From the NCBI RefSeq assembly GCF_014646355.1, contig NZ_BMNH01000008.1:111280-175279 (forward strand): 64,000 nt of DNA, given 5' to 3'. A program made the translations under genes and the position numbers. The stretch comes from Nonomuraea cavernae (GTDB taxonomy: Bacteria; Actinomycetota; Actinomycetes; Streptosporangiales; Streptosporangiaceae). The notes beneath the pieces were generated by a model. It was not told where the DNA came from and did no database searches. It was given only the letters and a program-made list of their open reading frames with translations. This document shows, piece after piece, positions 53,977 through 61,363 of the stretch; positions within the stretch are counted from its first letter, which is position 1; every line of letters begins with the position of its first letter.

Positions 53977-55367
53977 ACGACAGGTACCGGCTGCACGTCC
54001 CGCTCGGGGCGTACGGGATGGGCACCGCCTGGCTGGCCTACGACGAACTGCTCGCCCGCGACGTGCTGGCGCAGGAGTTGCCCGTCCCCGCCGGAACCGA
54101 TCCGGCCGAGTGGCGGGAGCACGTGATCGAGCGGATCGGCGCCGTCGACGCCATCAGGAACGCCCCGGTCGCCGTGGTGCACGACCTGGTCACGGCCGAC
54201 GACGACCGGCTGTGGACCATCACCGGCCTCGAAGACGGCACCAGCCTGGCTCAGGTGCTCGCCGACCAGAGGCGGCTGCCCGTCGAGCAGGTGGCCGCGC
54301 TCGGGCTGGAAGCGCTGGCCGCCCTCACCGCGGCCCACCGGCGGGGCCTCGTGCACGGCGCCGTCACTCCGGCCACCGTGGTGATCAACGGTGACGGCCG
54401 GGTCAAGCTCGCGGGGTTCGGCGGTGGCGGCCGGACCGGGGCTTTCGTCGGCGTCCCGGGCTTCACCGCGCCCGAGTGTCTGACGGGCCCGCCCGTCCCG
54501 GCCTCGGACCTGTGGTCGCTGGGGGCCACTCTGTACGCCGCGGTCGAGGGCGTGCCCCCGTACCGGCGGGCGACCGCGCTGGCCACCACGAGTACGACGC
54601 TCACCGGGCGGCCGCGCGAGCCGGCGCACGCGGGCCCGCTCGCCCCACTGCTGGAAGCGCTGCTCGGGAAGGACCCGCTGACGAGGCCCCGTCCCCGGAC
54701 GATCAGCAGCCGGTTGCGCCGGATCGCCGCGGGCCGGCCGGTCCGCGAACCGTTGGTCGTCCCCAGGAGCGTCGTCGCCGCCGTGGTCGCCTGCTCCGTC
54801 GTGCTGGCCTGCGGAGCCGGGGTGCTCGGCGCCCGGGTGAAGGCGGGGGCCGACGCGGAGCGGGCCGCGAACTCCCGGGGCAGCTTCGTACGGGTGCCGG
54901 TCGCCTGCGGCTTGCTCACCGACGCCCAGTTCGCCGCCCTCGTCCCCGCGCCGACCATCGACGACGAGGAAACGACCGGCCCGAATCCCGCCGTGTGTCG
55001 TGGGGACACGGCCCTGGGGGCGGGCGTTCCGGAAGGGCTGAAGCGCAGAGTCAAGCTCGTGCTCCAGCACCACCCGCCCGCCGAACTGGCCGGCAGTCGC
55101 GAGCTCTTCAGGAGGGAGAGCGAGGACGCCCGGACGCGAGTGGGAGGCACAGGTCACCGCCCGCTGCCCGGCCTGGGTGACGAGGCGTACACCTACCAGC
55201 TCCGTGACAGCGACCGGCTCTCCCAGGTGGTCATGGTGCGGGTGAGCAACGTGGTGGCCGAGATCGTCTACTCCGGTCGGATCAAGGACGATCCGGAGGG
55301 CCGCCTCGCGGCCGGTGGGCTGCGTGCCGCCCGGTGGGTCGCGGACGCGCTCGCCAGGCGAGCATGA
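53973..55367 (+). CDS. Transmembrane pseudokinase with cluster ectodomain
   Basis: A 464-aa protein with a full kinase-fold domain (about 1-250) that has lost every catalytic residue. The VAVK Lys is Q34 in VLAQEL. HRDVKPAN has become HGAVTPAT (H128, A130, T132, T135). DFG has become GFG (G148). The fold elements PGFTAPECL and ASDLWSLGATLYAAVEG remain. One helix (about 265-288) and an outer domain with CGLLTDAQF and LGDEAYTY follow. GTG start overlaps the previous stop and ATGA links the next gene. Confidence 0.85.
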   Translation: MNDRYRLHVPLGAYGMGTAWLAYDELLARDVLAQELPVPAGTDPAEWREHVIERIGAVDAIRNAPVAVVHDLVTADDDRLWTITGLEDGTSLAQVLADQRRLPVEQVAALGLEALAALTAAHRRGLVHGAVTPATVVINGDGRVKLAGFGGGGRTGAFVGVPGFTAPECLTGPPVPASDLWSLGATLYAAVEGVPPYRRATALATTSTTLTGRPREPAHAGPLAPLLEALLGKDPLTRPRPRTISSRLRRIAAGRPVREPLVVPRSVVAAVVACSVVLACGAGVLGARVKAGADAERAANSRGSFVRVPVACGLLTDAQFAALVPAPTIDDEETTGPNPAVCRGDTALGAGVPEGLKRRVKLVLQHHPPAELAGSRELFRRESEDARTRVGGTGHRPLPGLGDEAYTYQLRDSDRLSQVVMVRVSNVVAEIVYSGRIKDDPEGRLAAGGLRAARWVADALARRA

Positions 55368-56878
55368 CCGAGCGCCTGCTGGCCGGCCGCTATCGGCTCG
55401 TCCGGCTGCTCGGAGCAGGCGGGATGGGCGCCGTGTGGCAGGCCAGGGACGAGTTGCTCGATCGCGAGGTGGCGGTCAAGGAGGTGCGCCCGAAGGGCGC
55501 CGTGTCCGCGGACCGGCTGGCTGAGCTGCGCGAGCGCGCCCTGCGCGAGGCCCGCGCCGCCGCGCGGCTCCGGCACCCGGCGATCGTCACCGTCCACGAC
55601 GTGCTGGAGGAGGAGGGCCTGCCGTGGATCGTCATGGATTTGATCGCGGGCCGTTCTCTGGAGGAGGTGGTGCGTGCCGAGGGGCGGCTGCCGCCCGCCC
55701 GGGTCGCCGCGATCGGGGCGCGGGTGCTCGACGCGCTCACCCAGGCGCATCGGCGGGGGATCCTGCACCGCGACGTCAAACCGGCCAACATCATGATCGG
55801 GCCGGACGGGAAGGCGCTGCTCACGGACTTCGGCATCGCGGCGTTCGTCGGCGACCTGGGGCTGACCTCGCCGGGCGCCCTGGTCGGCTCGCCCGGATAC
55901 ATCGCGCCCGAACGGCTGCTGGGCGAGGATGACGGGCCCGAGGCGGACCTGTGGTCGCTGGGTGCCACGCTGTACGCGGCGGCGGAGGGGCAGGCACCTT
56001 TCCACCGGGACACGCCGATGGCGGTGCTCGCCGCGGTGCTCACTCAGCCGCCACGCGAACCGTCCTTCACCGGGCCGCTCGCCGGCTTGTTGCTCGGGTC
56101 GCTGGCCAGGGATCCCGCCGACCGCCCAGACGCCGACCGGCTCCGGCGGGATCTCGGCAGGATCGCCGACGGCCTGCCGGTCGACGCCGCCAGGCCCGAA
56201 CCACCCACCCCGGCGCCCGAGGTGGACCTACCGGAGACCAGGCCGGACGGGTCTGCGGACGGAGAGCGGACGAGCGGTCGGCGGCGGGCCGCCGTGGCGG
56301 CCGGCGCGGTGGTGCTGGCCGGGACGGTCGCGGTGAGCGTGGTGGCGTCACGTGAGCAGCCGGGGGCGACGCCGCCGGCCGCGTCTTCGCCGGCGACTCT
56401 CGAACCATGTGGGCTGCTGACCCTTGGCCAGGTGGAGACCCTCCTACCGGCCCCGCGCCAGCCGACCCCCTCGGCTGGAGGGTGCGCGTGGTCGGCGGAC
56501 GCCGGTGATCTCACCGTGACGGTCGAGACCTTCCCGCCGCGGCAGGGCAGGACCGGGCCGGAGACGGCGCGGGAGATCTACACAGCCCGCCGGGAGACCG
56601 ACATGTCCCGGGCGCGGTCCGGCGGTCTGCTCGGACCCGAGCCGGGAGACCTGCCGCCGAGAGACGTGGCCGGCCTCGGGGACGAGGCCTTCGCCGTCGA
56701 AGGTGTCGGTCTGCTCGACAACGCCACCAGCACCGTCGTGTTCAGGGTCGGTGACCGGCTGGTGAAGCTCCACTACTCGAAGACCTTCGCCAAGGGCGGG
56801 ACCCCCACCGTGACCGAGGCGCATCAGGAGGGTGTGCTGTCGGTCGCCCGCCTGGTCGTCGACGCGCTCCGGCGCTGA
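55364..56878 (+). CDS. Transmembrane Ser/Thr protein kinase (active) with cysteine ectodomain
   Basis: A 504-aa Hanks-type kinase. All catalytic residues are in place: GAGGMGAVW, K39 in VAVKEV, HRDVKPAN with D137, and D155 in DFGIAAF. The GSPGYIAPERLLG activation segment is followed by DLWSLGATLY. One helix is at about 308-325, and the ectodomain (about 345-504) has CGLLTLGQV, GGCAWSADA and LGDEAFAV. The ATG at 55364 overlaps the pseudokinase stop. Last gene of the five-gene coupled set. Confidence 0.92.
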   Translation: MTERLLAGRYRLVRLLGAGGMGAVWQARDELLDREVAVKEVRPKGAVSADRLAELRERALREARAAARLRHPAIVTVHDVLEEEGLPWIVMDLIAGRSLEEVVRAEGRLPPARVAAIGARVLDALTQAHRRGILHRDVKPANIMIGPDGKALLTDFGIAAFVGDLGLTSPGALVGSPGYIAPERLLGEDDGPEADLWSLGATLYAAAEGQAPFHRDTPMAVLAAVLTQPPREPSFTGPLAGLLLGSLARDPADRPDADRLRRDLGRIADGLPVDAARPEPPTPAPEVDLPETRPDGSADGERTSGRRRAAVAAGAVVLAGTVAVSVVASREQPGATPPAASSPATLEPCGLLTLGQVETLLPAPRQPTPSAGGCAWSADAGDLTVTVETFPPRQGRTGPETAREIYTARRETDMSRARSGGLLGPEPGDLPPRDVAGLGDEAFAVEGVGLLDNATSTVVFRVGDRLVKLHYSKTFAKGGTPTVTEAHQEGVLSVARLVVDALRR

Positions 56879-56957
56879 CCGGTCGTCCGGTGGAGCCCGC
56901 TGAGACCGGAACTCCGTTCGTCTGTCGTGCCTCACGAAGATCAGATAGAAAACCAGC

Positions 56958-57599
56958 ATGGCCAGGTCTCCAGCACGCTTCGTTCAGTGGGTGGCAGCGA
57001 ACATCGATGCCGTCATGGCGGTGATTCTCGCGTTAGGCATAGGCATGATCGGGATTCTTCCCGAAGAGGTGCTCGGAGGGCCGGAGGACTCCTCTCAGCT
57101 CATCAGCGCCGCCGGCCTGCTGGCGCTGGGAATCGTCGCGACCGTGATACTCCGTCACCAACTCCGCGTGGATCGACGGTTCGATCATCTAGAAAGTCTC
57201 GTCGAAGAAGTCGCGCCCCGCAAAAGCACCTCGATCGCAAGTGACGACGAAAGCCTTGAGGTGCGCTTCAAAGACCTGGCGCTCCGCCTGGAAGGCACTT
57301 TCGCCGAACTCGCGGATCTCGAAGCGGCCATGCACGCACGTGCCGCCGTGGCCAGACGACTCGCGGCCGAAGCTGAAACGAACCGGCTGGAGGCCGAGTC
57401 AAGCAGGGAAGCCGCGCAGTTGCGCAAGGAAGAAGCCGACGCCTTCGACCGCCTTCTCGGAACCAAGATCGACGCCGTCGCGGAGAAGGTGGATCAACGG
57501 GGGAGGAGAACTCAGCGACGATACATGTTGGCAGGCGTGGCCTTCGGGTTGGCCGCCTCCGTGATCCTGGACGTGGTCAAGGCTCAGCTGGGTAGCTGA
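56958..57599 (+). CDS. Coiled-coil membrane protein, unidentified
   Basis: A 213-aa protein. Two hydrophobic helices near the N-terminus (about 15-35 and 48-66) are followed by a long charged coiled coil (about 95-165, rich in Ala/Glu/Arg) and a final helix (about 190-205). GC content and codon use are a little lower than in the kinase genes. No family recognised. It is separated from the kinase cluster by 79 bp and may not belong to it. Confidence 0.65.
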   Translation: MARSPARFVQWVAANIDAVMAVILALGIGMIGILPEEVLGGPEDSSQLISAAGLLALGIVATVILRHQLRVDRRFDHLESLVEEVAPRKSTSIASDDESLEVRFKDLALRLEGTFAELADLEAAMHARAAVARRLAAEAETNRLEAESSREAAQLRKEEADAFDRLLGTKIDAVAEKVDQRGRRTQRRYMLAGVAFGLAASVILDVVKAQLGS

Positions 57600-57652
57600 A
57601 GGCGCCGCGACCTTTCCGGTCGGCTCAACTCGCCCAAAGCCACCTTGCTCCT

Positions 57653-58438
57653 ATGATGTCGATCATGCGTTTATCTCCCCTTCTTGCAGGTTGCGTAGCT
57701 TTCTTGCTTTTACTCTCCGGTACGGCCCACGCGACCGCCTACCCCATCAAAGATCGCGTACTGACCCATAACAAGCTGTATCGCAGCGGCAAGCTCGCAC
57801 CGAGAGCGTGTCCTGAGCGGGAGATCAAGGCGAACGACGTGCCTTCCGCCAAGAGGTATCTGACCTCGGTGCTGAACTGCCTCAACACCTCCTGGGCGGC
57901 CCATTCGAAGCGGGCGGGGCTGCCCTTCGCCAAGGCCAGGATCGGCTTCATCACCAAACCGCGGCGCTACTGCGGAGGCTCCTGGGGGAAGGCCGCGGCG
58001 ATCTACTGCGGCGCGGAGCGGCGCTTCCTCGTCCTGCTGGATGACGACACGCTCTCCAACCCCTGGGACCTGTTCAACTTCCAGATCGTCACCCACGAGT
58101 ACGGGCACCACGTGCAGCACCTCACCCGGATGGCGCGCGCGTTCGACTACTACCCGTACAAGGGCAAGAAGGAGCTGAACGAGCAGATCCGGCGCAACGA
58201 GTTGCAGGCCGAGTGCCTGGGTGGCGTCTTCATGCGCAGCTTCTGGGACTCGCTGGACCGGACGCGGGACGACTGGGACGAGCTGCTCGACATCACGCGC
58301 GAAAGCGGCGACGAGTGGACCAAAGCCCGCGACCACGGGAAGGGCCGCAACATCGCCGCCTGGCTCGACAAGGGCTTCCGCGCCGGGTCGCCGGCGGCGT
58401 GCAACACCTGGACGGCCCCGTCGTCCAAGGTCTCCTGA
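57653..58438 (+). CDS. Secreted neutral zinc metallopeptidase (YpfJ-like)
   Basis: A 261-aa exported protein with a signal peptide (about 5-27, cut near AHA-TAY). Four cysteines suggest disulfides. The zinc motif is HEYGHH (H148, E149, H152) in FQIVTHEYGHHVQHL, and NELQAECLGGVF supplies the third ligand. This is the pattern of the putative neutral zinc metallopeptidase family. Start could be the ATG at 57653, 57656 or 57665; the last gives a tidier signal peptide. Five 15-bp repeats begin at its stop. Confidence 0.85.
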   Translation: MMSIMRLSPLLAGCVAFLLLLSGTAHATAYPIKDRVLTHNKLYRSGKLAPRACPEREIKANDVPSAKRYLTSVLNCLNTSWAAHSKRAGLPFAKARIGFITKPRRYCGGSWGKAAAIYCGAERRFLVLLDDDTLSNPWDLFNFQIVTHEYGHHVQHLTRMARAFDYYPYKGKKELNEQIRRNELQAECLGGVFMRSFWDSLDRTRDDWDELLDITRESGDEWTKARDHGKGRNIAAWLDKGFRAGSPAACNTWTAPSSKVS

Positions 58439-58507
58439 TCCAAGGTGTCCCGATCCAGAGGGTCCTGATCCAGGGTGTCCCGATCCAGGGTGTCCCGATC
58501 CGCGGTG
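58433..58507. repeat. Five 15-bp tandem repeats after the metallopeptidase gene
   Basis: Five units of the form TCCYGATCCAGGGTG follow each other from 58433 to 58507, with one or two substitutions each. The first unit contains the metallopeptidase stop. The array fills most of the gap to the convergent P450 gene. Unit length would keep any frame, and on the minus strand it encodes a repeated D-R/Q-D-T-L pentapeptide, though no gene covers it there. Confidence 0.9.
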
Positions 58508-58553
58508 GACGAAGAACGGCGGGCCTGAGCCGAGCCTGGCCTGGTGCGCGGCA

Positions 58554-59882
58554 TCAGCGGAGGTCGGCCCAGGAGTGGGGTGAGGGCGGACCGGCCGGCA
58601 TGGTGGGCGCGAACTGGACGGGCAGCGACTCCAGCGCGCGGATCCAGATCGAGCGGCGCCACCGCAGGTCCGCCGGCTCCACCTCCAGGCGCACGTCCGG
58701 CAGGCGGTCCAGAAGCACCTCCACCGCGGTCTTGGCGATGATCTCGCCCAGCTCCGGGCCGGGGAAGGGGCAGCCGTACTCGCCGTGGCTGAAGGCCATG
58801 TGCGCGCGGTTCGGCCCGGAGAACGTGGACGCGGCCGGCTGGACCTGGGGGTCGGCGTTGGCCGCGGCGAGGCTGAGCACCAGCAGGTCGCCCCGGCGGA
58901 TGCGGTGCCCGGCCAGCTCACAGTCCTGTACGGCGTAGCGGGCGGGTGTGTTCTGCATCGGCGGGTCCTTCCACAGGACCTGGTTCAGCGCCTCGGAGAC
59001 GCTGCTGCGCCCGCCCTGGAGGTCCATCTGGAACTGGTCGTCGACCAGCATGAGGCGCAGCGTGTTGCCGATCCAGTTGGAGCTGGTGCCGTGGGAGGCC
59101 ATCACCAGCGCCATCGCGTCCTGGACGATCTCGTCGTCGGTGAGCCGCGCGGAGTGCGCCAGCAGGATCGACATGAGGTCGCGGCCGGGCTGGGCGCGCT
59201 TGCTCTCCATGAGCCGCGCCATGCGCCCGACGATGGGCCCGAGCATCGCGTGGGCGTCCTCGCCGCCGTCCATCACGATCTTGATCTCCTCGGCCATTTC
59301 GGGCGCCTCGCTCTCGGACATGCCGAAGAGCCGGGCGACGACCTGGGCCGGGATGCGGTAGGCGTACTGGGAGATCAGGTCGGCCCGGCCGTCGCCCGCG
59401 AAGGCGTCGATCACCAGGTCGGCGATCCTCTCGCAGACGAGGGTCAGCTCGGTGCGGTCTATCGCGTCCAGCGCGTCGCCGAGGGCGCCGCCGCGCCGCA
59501 TCCGCTCCGCGCCCTCGGTGAACACCATCGTCGGCGACCAGCTCACGTACATGCGCAACGGCCAGTCCGGCGGCACGATCTCGCGCAGGTTCCAGCGCCT
59601 CGGGTCGCGGCCGAACAACTGCGGCTGGCTGGTGACGTGGTGCAGCTCGCGGTAGCCGACCACGAGCCAGGCCGGGACGTCGCCGTCGAGAAGGACGGGG
59701 ACGACGGGCCCGTACGCGCGGCGCAGCTGCTCGTAGAGGGGACCGGGGTCGTCGTACGTCTCCGGCTCGTACAGGCGTGCCGCGTCGGTGTGGTCGGGGT
59801 ATCCGTCCAACAGGCCCCCGCTGTGCGGGGAGGACCCGGCGGAGTCGGCGGAGTCGGCGGGCGAGGCGGGGAGCTTGGTCAC
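58554..59882 (-). CDS. cvnE: Cytochrome P450 of the conservon
   Basis: A 442-aa P450. The haem-thiolate C371 is in FSHGEYGCPFPGPELGE, the I-helix region is ALVMASHGTSSNWIG in place of the usual A-G-x-D/E-T, and the ExxR equivalent is within SEALNQVLW, where the canonical Arg is not obvious. Such divergent P450s are the fifth gene (CvnE) of conservons in Streptomyces. GTG start at 59882 overlaps the cvnD stop. Partner redox proteins are not nearby. The substrate is unknown. Confidence 0.88.
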   Translation of the reverse strand: MTKLPASPADSADSAGSSPHSGGLLDGYPDHTDAARLYEPETYDDPGPLYEQLRRAYGPVVPVLLDGDVPAWLVVGYRELHHVTSQPQLFGRDPRRWNLREIVPPDWPLRMYVSWSPTMVFTEGAERMRRGGALGDALDAIDRTELTLVCERIADLVIDAFAGDGRADLISQYAYRIPAQVVARLFGMSESEAPEMAEEIKIVMDGGEDAHAMLGPIVGRMARLMESKRAQPGRDLMSILLAHSARLTDDEIVQDAMALVMASHGTSSNWIGNTLRLMLVDDQFQMDLQGGRSSVSEALNQVLWKDPPMQNTPARYAVQDCELAGHRIRRGDLLVLSLAAANADPQVQPAASTFSGPNRAHMAFSHGEYGCPFPGPELGEIIAKTAVEVLLDRLPDVRLEVEPADLRWRRSIWIRALESLPVQFAPTMPAGPPSPHSWADLR

Positions 59883-60502
59883 GGAGTGCTCTCTCGGACG
59901 GGCGACAGGTCGTGCATGCGGGCGAGGTGTTCCACGAGCGTGATCAGCACGGTCTTGCACGAGGACCGCTCCCGCGCGTCGCAGTCGACGATCGGGACCT
60001 CGGGCGACAACGCCAGCGCGTCGCGCACCGAGCTCAGGGCGGGCCCGTCGGCGAAGCGGTTGACGGCGACCACGAACGGCATCCGGTGGTGCTCCAGCCG
60101 GTCGATGGAGTAGAACGACTCCTCCAGGCGGCGGGTGTCGACCATGACGACCGCGCCGAGGCTGCCGGCGAACAACTGGTCCCATACGAACCAGAACCGT
60201 TGCTGGCCGGGCGCGCCGAACAGGTACAGCACCATGCTGGAGTTGAGCGTGATCCGGCCGAAGTCGAAGGCGACCGTGGTCGTGGCCTTGGTACGCACCC
60301 GGCTCGCGTCGTCGATGCCCACGCTGGCCTGGGTCATGACCTCCTCGGTGCTCAGCGGCTGGATCTCGCTCACCGAGCCGACCATGGTCGTCTTGCCGAC
60401 GCCGAACCCGCCGACGATCACGATCTTGAGGGCGTCGACGGCGGTCTCGCGCAGTGGCGCCCGCACGCCGGCCGCAGGCTGGTCAGAGGTCGTGGAGGGC
60501 AA
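59879..60502 (-). CDS. cvnD: Conservon GTPase CvnD
   Basis: A 207-aa Ras-like GTP-binding protein. The P-loop is GGFGVGKTTMVGSVSEI (about 31-47), the switch region has DFGRI, and the G3-like segment is YLFGAPGQQRFWFVWD. It acts with CvnA-C in a membrane-associated complex that resembles eukaryotic G-protein signalling, as described for Cvn9 of S. coelicolor. The start may be TTG at 60502 (overlapping cvnC by 20 nt) or GTG at 60466. Confidence 0.93.
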   Translation of the reverse strand: MPSTTSDQPAAGVRAPLRETAVDALKIVIVGGFGVGKTTMVGSVSEIQPLSTEEVMTQASVGIDDASRVRTKATTTVAFDFGRITLNSSMVLYLFGAPGQQRFWFVWDQLFAGSLGAVVMVDTRRLEESFYSIDRLEHHRMPFVVAVNRFADGPALSSVRDALALSPEVPIVDCDARERSSCKTVLITLVEHLARMHDLSPVRESTP

Positions 60503-60839
60503 TGAGCACCTGCTTCAGGAGTTCGGGATCCGGTTGTCCGGCCTGCGTGGCGGCCGACGGATGGCGGACGGTGATGCGGCCGGTGTCGAGCAGGTCGCGC
60601 AGCAGGATCTTCACCACGCTGACGGGCAGCCGCAGCTCGGCGGAGATCTCCACGACCGCCGTCGGCCGCCGGGTCATCCGCAGGATCTTGACGTGCTCGG
60701 ACTGCATGCCGGGAGTCGGGCGGCATTCGCTCACGACCAGGGAGACGGAGTCGAAGGCCGTCTCGTCGGCGCGGGTGCGCCCGCCGGTGACCGTGTAGAG
60801 CCGGTCCGGGTCCTCCTGGTCGATGGCCCGCCTCGTCAT
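60483..60839 (-). CDS. cvnC: Conservon protein CvnC (DUF742)
   Basis: A 118-aa DUF742 protein. It begins MTRRAIDQEDPDRLYTVTGG, then shows a winged-helix-like HTH with SAELRLPVSVVKILLRDLLD and the end QVLIALHDL. ATG at 60839 overlaps the cvnB stop. In other conservons it links CvnB to CvnD. Confidence 0.94.
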   Translation of the reverse strand: MTRRAIDQEDPDRLYTVTGGRTRADETAFDSVSLVVSECRPTPGMQSEHVKILRMTRRPTAVVEISAELRLPVSVVKILLRDLLDTGRITVRHPSAATQAGQPDPELLKQVLIALHDL

Positions 60840-61270
60840 GGGCGCTCGCCGCTGGTCTCCGCCTGGCGTGGCGCGGCCGTGAGGTAGACGCCGATCTGCT
60901 CCACCAGCTCGTTCATGTTGTGCGCGATCAGCCCGACCTCGCCGTCCTCCTCGGCGACCACCGCCAGATGGGCGCCCGCCCCGGCCGGCACGATGAGCAG
61001 CAGCCCTCCGGCGAACTCGACCATCGCCTGCCCCGCCCCGATGCTGTCGCCGAACTCGGCCGAGGCGCTCAGCGACAGGCTCTGGATCCCGGCGGCCAGG
61101 GCGGCGAGCTGGTCGGCGCCGTCGCGCTCCAGGCCGGTGGTGTAGCACATCTTGAGGCCGTCCCTGGTCAGCACCAGCACGTGCCTGATCCCCGGGGTCT
61201 TGGTTCTGAGGTTCTCCAGCAGCCAGTCAAGGTTGCGATCGGTACTGCGCGAAGCGTCGATAGTGCTCAT
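60836..61270 (-). CDS. cvnB: Conservon protein CvnB (roadblock/LC7)
   Basis: A 144-aa roadblock/LC7 domain protein. Signature LDWLLENLRTKTPGIRHVLV at the N-terminus and a central LLLIVPAGAGAHLAVVA sheet. Such proteins act as regulators of small GTPases, here presumably CvnD. It lies 93 bp after cvnA, the only gap in the five-gene set. Confidence 0.94.
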   Translation of the reverse strand: MSTIDASRSTDRNLDWLLENLRTKTPGIRHVLVLTRDGLKMCYTTGLERDGADQLAALAAGIQSLSLSASAEFGDSIGAGQAMVEFAGGLLLIVPAGAGAHLAVVAEEDGEVGLIAHNMNELVEQIGVYLTAAPRQAETSGERP

Positions 61271-61363
61271 CGAAACGACGGGGCGCCCTCCGGCGCGGGC
61301 GCCGGCGTGACCGCCCCTGCCTCCTATCTGTGATCGATAAGTTCCGGTAGCCGCGGGTGGGCG

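Noticed and set aside
58441..58507. CRISPR-like array
   Set aside because: The units are 15 bp and directly adjacent with no spacers, so it is a minisatellite and not a CRISPR.
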